Notes under the pieces: model-generated
What the model saw: only the letters and a program-made list of their open reading frames with translations
The model's database searches: none
Told to the model about the DNA's origin: nothing
Translations under genes and position numbers: made by a program
Shown: piece by piece, positions 37,801 to 49,787 of the stretch
How the letters are laid out: every line of letters starts with the position of its first letter
Position numbering within the stretch: position 1 is the first letter of the stretch
Source: Oreocharis arfaki
Lineage: Eukaryota; Chordata; Aves; Passeriformes; Paramythiidae
DNA: 64,000 bases
Direction of reading: 5' to 3'
NCBI GenBank assembly: GCA_013398015.1
Contig: VZRR01011618.1
Location: 1,288,021 to 1,352,020 of the forward strand

Positions 37801-40499
37801 ATTATTTCCTCTGCAGTACAAATGAGTCCATTTTTGCAATCTGTCCTGTCTCTTGGTTCTGCAGCATCCCTTACTGGATGTATAAGCCACTTCAGCTGAA
37901 AACTTCTTACTCCAGTTGTGAGACTCCAAGTTTGTGCTTTAGGTTTCTGTTCCAGTCATAAGTTTGTTTGGTGCTTGTAGGGCTTGTGATCCCAGTCTCT
38001 CTCAGATTTTCTCTGCTCTTTGGTAAAAAATTAGTAACAAAGTGTTTGTGATATTCCATGAAAGCAATGGCAGAAGTTGCACTGGCAGTAGATGTCAAAG
38101 AAAGAAGCTGTAAAGGCTGAGGGAAGTAAATGCGAATTATCAAGAGTCAGTGCAAGAGATTTTGCTGCAGTAACTCAATCTTTTTGGCTGGGGATCATCA
38201 CAGATTTAATCCATCCCTCATATGAGTCGCTGAAGCAGTTGAATAATAACCTATGAAAGTTATACTGGTAGTGTTTCAGGCCTGTAGGGAAGGTAACACT
38301 CCCAGGGTGTTTTGTCAAAGTATTTTTTGTACCTATATAGCACATGATCAGTGTTTATCAATTAATATGTAGCATGTACTGGACCCAGCTATGTAACTGA
38401 TTCAAGCTTTAGTCTTGTGTGTTGTGACATTGAGTTGCTCCTTAAGGTGCAAATGCCAGGTGGTTTTCCCCTAGAAGGTCTCATCTTTATCCCTATGTAA
38501 AATGGGCAATGCTTTCTGGGATGAGGGAAGTCTTTCCTGTGTTGTTAAACTAAGGACTTATTTAAAATATCTTCCCTCCTTTAAGTAGGTGTCAGTCACG
38601 TTTTTTTGGTTAGATACCATAGACTAAATCCTGTGTCTGCTCTGGGTCTGTAGTTGAACAGAGCAGTTCATCACCAGGGGGAAATGAGTCTTTCTTCATG
38701 ACTGTTTATAACTCTTCGTTTTATCTCAGCTTGTCAGTGTCTGGCAGATTCTCCATCCTTTGTGCCGTTCCTCTTCAGCTCGCTAACAGAGCCGTCATTA
38801 GCTCTGCATATAGCGGCAGGCTTGGGAATTTCATTAATTTCTGAAGCTTCCTTCACTCTTTCTTGGGTTTTCTTTGAAATTTATTTTCTTTATAGGTGAA
38901 AAAGGATGAGTTCTGCTCTGAATCTGGTCTTTGCTCTGTTCTTAGCACTTGTAATTACTACAGGGCTGCACTGACCTGAAGCGGTGCTGCAACTGTGCTT
39001 AACATTTCTATTTGGAAAAATATTTATGATGCTGGCATGTGCATCTCATTTTGATAGGTTCACTTGTACTGTTTAGAACAATCTGAGGAGATTTATAATT
39101 GCTTGTTTTGTAATACAGACACAAAGAATTAAGTAAAGGCTTTATAAGTAATCTCTTTTTTCCTCTAGCCAAAGAAACACTGTCATGTTTTCATATATCA
39201 ACTTATTTAGGGTCAAAGTTTGACTTCTCTCTGAATTTGATAGGCAAGTGTAAGTGCTGCATCTGAGTAGTTCACAGAGGGATTTGGCACTTTGATTTTT
39301 AAATGCAGTGCCAGAAGTGTGGAGAGAACAGTGTAGCTTGGTTAGAATGGAGCCCATGCAATGAAAGAAGGTACATTTTCAGAAAAAAATTACTGTGAGA
39401 GAAGACAATGACTTAGGAAACCAATTGCAATTAATATTGTTGTAACTGAGTTGATACTGGAGACAGAAAACTGCTAGCTTTTGATATTTGCTAGCTAGGC
39501 AGAAACTGGGAAAATACATGTTTTCTGAGAACAGAGATATGGAGGAAAGATGGCTTATGTTTAAGGCTCTACATGAGGACTCAGTAAACTGACTTCAATT
39601 CCTTTCCTGGCTGCCTCCCAGGATGCCTCTGTAGTCTTGGGGATGATTACAAAGTTTTCACCGTATGTTTATGCTGCATCTAGTGATCTGGAGCCCTCAT
39701 TTTAGTTGGGCTTCATGAAATTCTAGCCTACCAAGTAGTATTTACTCATTTGTGTATACCAGAAAATAAAAACAAATGGTCTTTGGAAAAATTAAACTGA
39801 GTCATGTTTACACTGAATAGGGATTCTGTGTCCTGGTCAGTGATGGATGGAAAGTAGGCCCTTCAGAAATGATGCCATATCAGACTCAATGCTCAGACCA
39901 AGCATGGGATCATTTAAATTGTTTCCAAAAATGTTGTGAGGAGGGAAAAGGGAGAAGGGGAGGTGGTGCTTACCATGAAGTCTATGAGCTATTTTCCCAG
40001 GATCTTTGTCACATAACTCAGGAAAGAGGAAGGATGTGAAGTAGAGAGATCCTTCCTCAAAGATGACTTTATAACATCATTATAGTATTGGCCAAATGTA
40101 GACACACTTCTTTTTCAATGAAGGAAAAACATGCCTTTTTTTTAATAGATAAATCATCCACAAACAAGCTTATGAGAAAAATAGAAGGAAGAAGTCCAAA
40201 GAGGCATGCCAGAGAAGGAAGTTTGCAGAGTCCAGGGGATTCAGAGAAGACTGCAGTGGGACCGTCTGTGAGAGGGAGCGTTTACATCACCAATTCTTGA
40301 CGGGTTTACCTTCTGGGACTCTGACCTTGGACTGCTGCCGGGACATTTGTCTTCGACTTGTCCTCTGGGCTGGTGAGTTAGTGATGGAATGACACACGTC
40401 TCTGTTGTGCTGAAACATGATATTTTCAGATTGCTCTGTGTGAGGGGTTTTGGTCGCTGATCATTCTGTCTCCTGCTCCAGTGATGAGAGGATATGTCA

Positions 40500-40600
40500 A
40501 GTAGTTAAAGCACAAATCTGGGAGCTGGAAGACTTGGCCGCTGTTCCTGAGGCTGCCACAGCCTATTTGTGATTTTGGAAAAGGCAAAGAATGACAGACA
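40500..40600 (+). mobile_element. MIR-type SINE relic, plus strand
   Basis: The head and early core are preserved in order: 'gtagttaaagcacaaatctg' (consensus gtggttaagagcacgg), 'ggagctggaagac', 'ggctgccacagcctatttgt' (ggctctgccacttactagct) and 'gtgattttgga'. A possible continuation, 'tcaatgacttaactctgc', lies at about 40,625. The copy is diverged and non-coding. Confidence 0.65.
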
Positions 40601-42339
40601 TTAGATGTAGCATTTTCCAGTGGCTCAATGACTTAACTCTGCTGTCATGAGACTGAGTGGGGCTTTCTCCCTTGACTTTGTTGGGAACCTTTTATTTCAG
40701 ACTGTCTGTAAAGTAGGTAGGTTCCTCTAATCATTTGGTTATTAAAAAAAAAAATGTGTGCCTGGTGCAGTGTAGGGAATTGATGCAACTTTTCAGCTGG
40801 TGTATAATGGGTGGGGAAATCACCGTTAACCGTGGTTACTGCTGCAGGCCTTGCTTATAGTAGTTCAAATCCAAAATAGTGTTGGTGTGTTTTGCCAGAG
40901 TGCATTGTTACACAAGTACCACTGCTTCTCAATTACTCAGGACAGGTAGATATGATGTAGACTAAGCAGGGGAATGTTGAGTGGAAATTGATTAGTTTGG
41001 TCCTAGGATATATCCCAGAAAAACTCAACAGCATTTTCCACAGGAGCACTACAAGAAGGTACTATTTATAGTTCGTGCTCATTTTGTGCTGTCTGAAACT
41101 AGGAAAAGTTTCCACTTTAGAAAAGTTGTAGTTTCAGTTTGGAAAATAGAAAGGCATTCTTAAATTCCTTATTGAAATTTTTTTTTTAATTTTGACAGAA
41201 ATATAAAATGTTTCTCTCTAATTTTGTAGAATGATGGACCCAACACAGTTTTCCAGAACAACCAACCTGGTCCCATCGTGTTGATTCATTTCCTTTTGGT
41301 CTATCTGGCAAAGACATATGAGTCCAGAAAATGTTTTTCCAGGGGAAGTGTCAGTTTCAGTCCTGCAGACAGCTCCCAGGCTGGGATTCCTCTGAAAGAG
41401 AGGAGATGTGAAGGAGGCTGCAGGAATCAATCAATCAAGTGGTGCCAGTAGCAGGCGACAGTCTGCAGAGACGTGTTCAGAAAGCCCCAGAAATCCCAGA
41501 TACACTGTTCCTTTGCAGGTTGCTATACTGAGCATAGATTTGGTCATCTCACAAGGGAGAAGGGGATCACATGGCCTAATTCTGCTGCTGGACAAAAATA
41601 CACATCCAAAGGGACTGAGTGCTACAGTGCCTAGAGAAAAAACAAATTTTTTCACGTGTTCCTTATGCTCAAGCAAGTCTCTCCTGTACCCTGGGCAGTC
41701 TAGAGGCAGAGGAATGTTTCTTTATTGAGAACTGTTTGGCTGCATATCAGGGATCCTGAAAGCCCTGTGAGTTTGAGCCTAAAATTTGCTTGAACTTCCA
41801 GTAGCTTGGTTTGTGGCATGGCTGCTGCAAGCTGGGGGTCACTGGCCTGTAAAAGCACTGGCCGTGTTGGCTGTTCTGCCGGTGTCCTGCAGCTTGAGCT
41901 GGCGGGGAGCCGAGCAGCCAACAGCAACACAGGCTTGGCCCCCTCACGTCTCTTCTTTGGAAGACCTGGCAAAACCCGAAGACTGGATGTGTCAATGTTG
42001 ACAGATCAAGCTGTAATGTCAGAAAAGAGTCATGTTGGAAATTTCCTGGGCAGAGCTGCTGACTGCATCCTAAGTCTGGCTAAGAAACAATGAGAAAGGT
42101 GAACTTGGCTCAGTGGGTTTTACTTCTTTGATCTTCGTTGCCCAGAGTGGTACTTTCTGCACCAGAATGAGGCAGCTGTACTCTTTGGAGGAAGAATAGG
42201 AATTTTCTGTAACTAAAGATGTTTGCAGTCATTTCCTGTCTCTCCTAGAATTCTTTTCATATTCATGGGTTTAGTGCTAATGAGAACCATAACTATATGT
42301 TAAAAAGATCACCTATCCCTTAAAACATCTCCTGGAATA

Positions 42340-42358
42340 GCCAAAGGGGGGGGGAAAA
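42340..42358. repeat. Poly-G run
   Basis: Nine consecutive G residues are followed by A5. It is a short homopolymer tract only, and a likely place for sequencing or replication length error. Confidence 0.8.
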
Positions 42359-42914
42359 AGTAATGAACAACAGCTCACTCTGAATTTTTGACTCATCTAA
42401 TCACCTAAATTAATCAGTGTTAAAGAAAAGTGTGCAGCTTGGTGTGACCATCCAGGGCACTCTGTCTTGGCTCCACGACTTACCCTGCCTTGCCTGTGTA
42501 CCCAGTGTGCTCTGGTGTGGGATTATGCTCTGTCCTCAGGTGCCTGCCACAGGTTAACACTGTGTAATCACACTGAATTCAGGATGAATGTCAGCTACAA
42601 CAGAAAACTATTTCCAGGCAGCTGTAGGTCTAGTTTAGGCCTCTTAGGATCAAAATTTCATCTCCAATATAAATCCACTGAAGGAAAGAGTTTATCTCTC
42701 ACACCTCTTGAAAGTAGAACCGAGAGCTAAGTGTTGTCTTCGAGCACTATCCCGGGCCCTGCCTCTGTGACCTTCCGTACACATGTACGTGCTTCTGGTG
42801 ACAGTCTCAAGTTAGTAGTCATGGCTGTGTGTAGAAAAGGCAGGAATGAAAGTAGTGCCTGACTCCAGGGTGTTCTTGCCAGCAATGAGGACTAGTGTTT
42901 GGGAGGCACCAGCT

Positions 42915-43090
42915 CTTAAGTTGGGGTTCCCCCCTTCCTCCAGCTGTGCCACTGGCTTGCTGTAAAATCCTTTGCAAATCATTCACCTTCTCTGGAGGTT
43001 CAGTTTAGCTTTTGTACAGCACGAACAATGATTCCTTTCAGCTCTGCCTCCACAGTGGTGGTTGCACAGGGCTGATGAGCAGTAATGCAG
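42915..43090 (+). mobile_element. MIR-type SINE relic, plus strand
   Basis: The blocks 'gctgtgccactggcttgctg', 'aatcctttgcaaatcattca', 'ccttctctggaggttcagtt' and 'ttgtacagcacgaacaatga' reproduce the MIR core order (gctctgccactgacttgctg, gaccttgggcaaatcactta, acctctctgtgcctcagttt, ctgtaaaatgggaataatga). A trailing 'cacagggctgatgagcagta' fits the tail. It is diverged, and the middle to 3' part is best preserved. Confidence 0.7.
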
Positions 43091-45502
43091 CCTTCTGGGA
43101 GCTGCACCACTGAAGCCACTAGAGTGAATGTTTTGTGCTGGGAGAAGAATGGATCCTTAAAATATTTAATCAACAGTCACTGGGTATATATACCCCCACT
43201 TCTGGATTAAATACTCTGAGTGATTTAGGGCTCTATTATGTCTTTACCTCTTTTGTTTATCTCATGTTCTCATCAATTGGAGCTTCACTTTAGACCATGA
43301 TAAAGCACTTTAACCATGCCATTACTGGCTGTAGTTGTTAGGAAATATTCTGCATACTTTTAGCCTTTTTAAAATAGTGATTCCATTCTCACTCTCTGAA
43401 CTCTCTTGACTTTTTTTAAAGGGAAGCAATAATGAATTTCCATGTGGGTTATACCTTGTAAAAAGATTATCTCCATTTGCTCTTTTTAGAAACTTTTCAG
43501 AAGGGAAGGCACTGTCCCAATGCACAGAAGCAATTTTTCTTTTCAATGAATCCTGTGACTCAAATCTAAACCTTTACTCTCAGAGGAGCACTTTTCAAAT
43601 GTTTACTTACTGCTTGATTCCTGATAGGCAGTCTGGAAAAAAAAAACAGATGAGGTGTTACTCCTGAAAGTTATACTGCTTTATATTGTTTGAAAGGCAG
43701 AGATTGAACTGATTTGTCTAGCAACTTGCCTTTTCTCAGCTGGGGGAAAAAGTTCCTTTGTAGCTCAAGCTTTTATCAACAGTCCAGTAAAAGCGTTTTA
43801 TATATATACATTAAAAAAATCATACAATGTATAAAGCCTTTTATCTTGATGGCTCCAAAGTAGTTGACAAATTTGTCAAATAATTTGGCAACTACTTTCC
43901 TCAAAAGTTATTTCTTACTCAAGAAAGTTATCATGGAGGTATTTCTATGTTAGGTGAAATTATTCTTGCTACTAATAGCTTTGAAATAACAATCAGACTT
44001 GTAATACATGCATTAAAAATTATAATCTACAAAATTTAGAAATGTTTTCCTAGTCCTTTTTCCTAGCTGGAACAAATTGTTGTGTATGGGCAAAAGCTGC
44101 ATGAACTGATGGGGATGCCTGCTCCTCTCTTGTACCCCTGTACCCATCCCAGGCTCTGAGAGGAGCCTCTGTGCAAGGAGTGAGTTGTCTTCCAGGGGCC
44201 CCGTGAAGTTCCTCACAGCAATTTACCCTTTACCTCACTGGTGACGCCATGACCTTCTATGGCCACTATTTCCATATAAGCCTTATATATGAGCAGTGTT
44301 TGCTCTTCTGGAAGCGGTCTGGATACACATCCCACATGCATACACACTCTGCATCTGTGAGGCTTCATCAGAGGATCCTTTTGGCTCCTGAACGTTTCCC
44401 CTGTGCAAATCTTTGGCTGCCTCGTGAGCAAACTGGTTGCAAGGTGGCTGAGGGTTCCATGAAGGGATCCATAGCAGGAGTGTGTTAATGGAGTCAAGTG
44501 CTATTTATTGGCTCCAGTGGATTTCACTGCGCCCTTGGCGCATTCGTGCTTCCTGTATGAAACTTGGCTGAAGGAGTCAGAACTGAAAGACATCATCCCA
44601 AATTCCAGCTGGGATGCGTAACTTGGCTACATGACACTCTCCCCTCTTTGCCCCCCTTAACTACTTCCCATGTTGAATAGTTTCTCAGGACTCAAAGGGG
44701 AAGGAGGAAATAATCTCCCGGCCAATGATTCTCATAAGTAGAAAAATCGCATAAATAAATTAGTAATGATTAATAGTAAGAAATTGTCACTTGTCTCACT
44801 TGCCTGGAAGTTGTAGCTTGCTGAAATGACAGTCTTGATGTCGGGGGGTTGGGATGCAGAGAATGAATGACGGGGGTAGGGATTTATTTTATATATATTT
44901 TCAAATTGAAAAAAAAAAGTGTGATTTATTTTCTTTTGCTGCAGCCTGCTCAAAATTTTCAGTTTTACATTAATAGCTGTGGGAACAGCAGTTCTTACTG
45001 CCATATACTTTAGCGATTAACACTGTGTCTGGTTTGACAGTACATCTCTCAATTTATTTTTTTTATTCCTTTGCGATCATAAAATATGTATCAGCCTTCA
45101 TTTCTAATCTCCTTTGGCATGTCCAGCTAGTTAGTTTGTGTCTTTCCTCCTTTTGAATTTGATTTTTCTAACAGCATATACTTAATCAGAAAAAAACAAA
45201 CCAACTGTCTATTAAAACCCCCTTTTTTTAAAAATTTGAAATCTGGTTGAATTCATATTTAATTGAATGATTTCTCCAGAAGCCCTTAACAGCTTTCTAC
45301 CCCAAATGTTTGCTTCACTGATATTTTAATTGCTGTAATAATCAGCATTCTGAGTACGAGGTCTTTCCTCTAGCTCAGTAAATCCATACTGCCTGAGTAA
45401 AGCATGTCTGTGATTTATGTGCAGATAAACAGCTTTGGATCCTATCCAATCACTTCATCAGTTTTAATTCGGCTGCCTAATCAGTAGCAAACAGGAGGGT
45501 TG

Positions 45503-45563
45503 TTTTTTCTGGTTTGGTTTTGGTTGGTTTTTTGATTTTTTTTTTTTCTTTATTTTGTTTTTA
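45503..45563. repeat. T/G-rich low-complexity tract
   Basis: GGTTT/GGTTTT units run into a poly-T stretch of more than ten T residues. It is low-complexity sequence with no coding or transposon structure. Confidence 0.75.
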
Positions 45564-48159
45564 ACAGGGTTGGGGGTGTTAATACAGGGTTTGGCATGTT
45601 CCCCAGAATGGCACAAATAGCTCCCCATTTCTCATCATCTTTGTGTCAAAATCAGCTGTAACTTTCTGAGAGAGTTTATAAGAAGGGGATGAGATGCCAA
45701 GCCGTGCCTTTGGGCTTTCATTGGTATCTAAGGAACCAGGCAGATATGCAGTCTGAACAGCGAGTCTGCTCTTATCTCATGGCTTATAAAGGACATCCCT
45801 CAGATGCCTGAGAAAAGTGGAAGAGCTCATACAGAAGCAGATTTTGTTTACTGTGCGTGTTTAGGGGTTGATGCCTTCAAAATCAGTTCCACAGCAATTA
45901 TGTTGCTGCAGTTGCTGTTTCTTACTAGGCAAAGTGGCTTGGAAGGGTCCTGGGAGGCGGAGGTGGCACTGTGGGGAGCAGCTGTGCAGGGGTGGGGCAG
46001 GAGCCCACTCGCCCCTCTGCACCCTCAGCCTATCGCTCACTGCACGGGTCAGCCATGGGCACAGTACTGTACAAGCCAGAGGGCTCCAGATGACTCCAGG
46101 CTGAGGCTCTTTGAGATTAAGGCTTGTGACCACAGTTCCTGACCTCATTTTTGTATACAATAACCTAAGTAAATGCCTGTTAAGGTTAAAACACTGGACG
46201 ATTTACATTATCATCTATTAGTGCCATGTGTCCGGAGGTGAAGCATTCTCTGATTTATAAGCAGCCTCTGAAGGATTACAGGGAGCAACCCCATTTTGGA
46301 CATCAGATCTAGGGCAAGCAATACCATCTGTAATAACAAAGCTTACCTAAAGAGCTTAGCATGCTTTGAGTAGTAAACCATGGCTGTGTGTCTATGAACC
46401 TTGTCAGCTCTCCTGGCTGCTTTCATTTCAGTGTGTAACTGTGCCTGACCACTTCATTTACACTGGAGAACTGCAAGAGGTATTAGTAGCTCTTCTTCTG
46501 TATCTGTTTTTTTTCCTGTTTCATAGCAGCGCTTGCTACTCGATCAAGGAGCAGGCTCAGGAAAGCTGTGCTAGGCTGTGTGGGCACCACTGGACTGTTT
46601 ACGGGGCAGATTAATCGGGAAGAGGACACTGACATTGCTACTGTATCTTCTTGGGGGTTCACATCATAACCCAGATGACACATGCCACCTTTTTCCCATG
46701 TCAGGTTAAACCCTCCCAGCTCTGTGCTTCACTCTTACGAAGAATCTCAACCAGAGCTTCTCAATTAAAACTTTTTGGCTCAGCCTTAACTCCTTGCACA
46801 CACCCATAGCTGTAGGGGCTTTAAATAGACTTCTGAATCATCATGAAATTCAGAGAATTAGGCTGGGCTGGAGGGAAGGGCAGGGCACTGGGTTTGTGGC
46901 ATTTTGGGATCAGTTCTCAGTGCAGATGTGCGTGTCCCAAGAGACCTTGGGTGAGGTGTGTAATCCATCTGCTGTGTTGGATTTTTATAGTTTGCAAAAG
47001 GGTAATAACACTTCATTGCCTTTGACTGGCAATGAAGAGAGAATAAAACCCATTAATGAAGAGAGGGCATTTAGACTCTGGGATGGTTCTGGTGCAGCTC
47101 TACCTCCACTACAGCACTCACTGGGCTTTTTATCTGCAATGCTTGAAGAGTTTTCAAAAATGATTTGGCAGTGTATGTGGAGGGGGAAGTTTGGCCATTA
47201 TACTGTTACTTATATTATGCTGCTTCTTTTTAATTCATGACAACCCTGTGGTGGGACTACCAGGCTTGGGACTCTCCTGGCTTTTACTGAGCACAGTCTA
47301 CAGGTTTGGTTCTCTTAAACTCAACAGGAGTGCTGAGCATTCCTGTTAAAATTGATGGGAAATGAACTTCAAGAGTTCTGAAAGATGAAGACTATCCCAG
47401 CTGTCTATGTGCTGCTTTAATGGAGAGAAGAGAAAGGTTTCGTGCTGTAACTCGAGAGGGCATTCAAACATCTGAGAAGAAATTTCGGGAGAAGGCTCAG
47501 TGTCTTGCAGATCAAAGGGCTTGTTTAGGGAATCCTCTATTCTCTAGCCAAAGGGGAGCTATTATGTTTAGAGAGGCAGTGTGCAGACCAGAATTCTTCT
47601 GCTGATGAAACCTAGAGTTTGTGCTGTCCAGTGGCTTACTTTATGGAAAAGGCTGCGTACCAGTCCTGGAGGTTTGAGCTAACAGATGGATCTTTCTCCC
47701 AGGCTGGTATGCTGGGCTCTGAGCTCCCTCCTGGGATATCACCAAAGAAGCATTTCCACTGTCACCATTTTAAAGAGCAGGAGTTAGCTGACAGTGAAGA
47801 CTGAGTCCTTTTGGTGGGTGCTCTGTCACCCCTGGGTTCCTTTGGGTGTCCTACCCTCAGGATTCAGCCCTGGCAGAACAGCTTCAGAAATGTTCACATC
47901 TTCATCCCTTTCCCGTGATTTATTCCATGAGGAAAAATGGATAGGAGAAGGAAGGAAATATGAGCATCTGTATGTGTGTTAGTCTTAATATGTTGAAAGA
48001 GGGGACTGTGAGTGCCTTTTCTAGGTTATGGAAATGTGATGAATGAGATTTCTTGTAGGAAACAATTGCTTCAGTCCTCTCAGTGAACAGCATGACTGGT
48101 TCCTCTGTTTCTGCAGTTTGGTTTTTTTCAGATGGTGCTACATTTATTATGACTTTCCT

Positions 48160-48225
48160 TTATAATTTTTTCGTATTTTCCCTTTTTACCCTCCCTTTCC
48201 CTTTTTCCCTTTCACTTTCCTGATT
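48160..48225. repeat. Polypyrimidine tract (CCCTTT units)
   Basis: A nearly uninterrupted C/T tract contains repeated CCCTTT and CCCTTTTT units on the + strand. It is low-complexity sequence that could form triplex-type structure. No strong splice acceptor AG follows closely. Confidence 0.7.
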
Positions 48226-49044
48226 CATACTGCATAGAAGCCATTGTTCAAAAAAGAATTACCAGGGTGGTAAGAAGTCTGCCTATGGCTAAAGCCTGAT
48301 GGCCCATCCCCAAGTGCCATACCTTAACCTACGCAAGCCCTCTGGCATTATATAGAGTTTTGTCAGACCAGATACTAGTTTCCCTGGAAAAAGCATTTTG
48401 TCTTTTTTGTATCTCTATTCCTTGTCTATGATGTAGCGTTAGCAGCATGTGCTCCTTCTCAGGAGCACAGTGAGGAAAAACCCATCTGCTTTGTGAATGC
48501 TCAGACTTTGTTCTAATGGAAGCCATGTAAATAACTAGATAAATTATTTCACTGAGATTGTCTGTCGAGCATAATAGGTAGCAGGGTCAGAATCTCTTTG
48601 GAGTGATTCATTTCTTACTGGCTGAGTGGGATTTGTGCTCACAAGCCATTGTACAGAAGTGTCCTCTGATTTTTGCTGTCTCTGTCTTTTCCCTGCCTAC
48701 ACTTTCAGCTCTTTGATCTCTTGCTGGTGAGCTCCAGGGAGCAGAGACTACCAGGGCCAATGTCTGCACTGTGCTCAATGCAAAGAGTTCAGGCACAGGG
48801 TAGGCTTTGTGGTGCTGCCATAACTAAAGGATAAATTATTACAAACTGATCTAGAATTTGTTAAAATTTGTCCTAATTTTTGCATCTTTACTTTCATGAG
48901 ACTGTGATGGAATTGTGGGGTTGGGGTAAGACATAAGGGTGGAAATAGTGAGAATAAACTTTCAGATGTGGGTTTCTTGAGCAAGTTTGTTCATTCTGAG
49001 CATTGCTTTTGGTGTTTCAAAAAGGAGGCTATGGGTTCACAGCC

Positions 49045-49420
49045 AGTGTGCAGGCTCTCTGCCCTGCCACGCCTGCTGTGAGACTGGGGGCAAATCGTGT
49101 AGGCTGCACTCACACATCTTCATCCGGCTGCAGCTCCTGGATTGACTTGAGAAGTTCAAATAATTCTTGACTAACCTGAGTGCATCTGTAGTTCAACTGG
49201 CAGAATGGAAGGTGCAATGAACTCCAGCAGGAGTGAATGATGAGGCACGCTGATGCGTGGTGGGAACAGGAGTGTCCCCTAAGAGAGCACTGCAATGAGG
49301 AGTAAGATAGGTGTTCACAGCCTACATTTCTCACTGGTATGAATCTCCCATTTGGAAAATGGGACAAAAATGATTTCTTGTCTCTTCTGTGAGGATGAAG
49401 CATTTAGGATTATGAAAAGT
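49045..49420 (+). mobile_element. Split MIR-type SINE relic
   Basis: The left part (49,045-49,105) has 'caggctctctgccctgccac', 'gcctgctgtgagactggggg' and 'caaatcg', matching the MIR early core. The right part (49,340-49,420) has 'atttggaaaatgggacaaaa' and 'atgatttcttg' followed by 'gaggatgaag', matching the late core. About 235 bp of unrelated-looking sequence separates them. This could be one MIR split by an old insertion or two independent fragments. Confidence 0.45.
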
Positions 49421-49726
49421 TCAGACAGGGCTGCACAATTTCTCAGTCAGATTGATTGTGTTGAAATATTTATTGTTTCCACAAACATTTGTTGCTAGCA
49501 AATCTGTGGGCTAGGATTTTTGCAGAAAGCAAATAATTGCAGCTGAAGCTAGTGTTGGAGGACCTTCAGGTGAGCATTAAAGAAAAATTTTATACTGCTT
49601 TGAGGTTATATTTAAATAATATTTTCATTCTATTTAATTTGCAAATAATTTCAAAATTCTTCCCCATCTGGTAGAAGATGTAGTTGGAAATACCCACTGA
49701 AGACTTGTTTTCTGATGTTTCCACAG

Positions 49727-49787
49727 GTCACTTAAGATTTTCCCTGGAGCATGACTTCGAATATGACACTTCAGTAATGCAGAAGCT
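49727..49787 (+). other. Candidate internal exon, 61 bp
   Basis: A pyrimidine-rich tract ending TTTCCACAG precedes the segment, and GCT|GTAAGT, a near-perfect donor, follows. Of the three frames only one is free of stops; it starts after two bases and reads HLRFSLEHDFEYDTSVMQKL. Two of three frames being closed while one stays open is weakly suggestive in so short a segment. I do not recognise the peptide and see no partner exon nearby. If real, the surrounding sequence is intronic to a + strand gene. Confidence 0.28.

Larger units (their letters stand above)
22191..40499. other. Long non-coding stretch, almost featureless
   Basis: Over about 18 kb no gene, full transposon or RNA gene is supported. 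Listed separately are a short hairpin near 23.86 kb, a T-run at 25.59 kb, a TATA-like site at 30.72 kb and an AT/CA microsatellite at 34.7 kb. A 235-codon minus-strand frame (32,116-32,823) is treated as a finding. The rest is unique-looking, AT-leaning DNA consistent with intron or gene desert. Confidence 0.6.
43091..49044. other. Non-coding stretch, no supported gene
   Basis: No gene is supported. The longest frame (148 codons, + strand, 46,794-47,240) is unrecognised and has no linked splice structure I can defend. A T/G-rich low-complexity tract lies at 45,503-45,563 and a pyrimidine-rich tract at 48,160-48,225. The rest is unique-looking. Confidence 0.6.

Noticed and set aside
39555..39665. 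Possible plus-strand MIR head and core
   Set aside because: Suggestive blocks ('gaggactcagtaaactgact', 'cttggggatga') are too short and gapped to claim by eye.
46794..47240. 148-codon plus-strand frame as a gene
   Set aside because: No recognisable domain, no promoter or splice context, and length within what chance gives in 64 kb.
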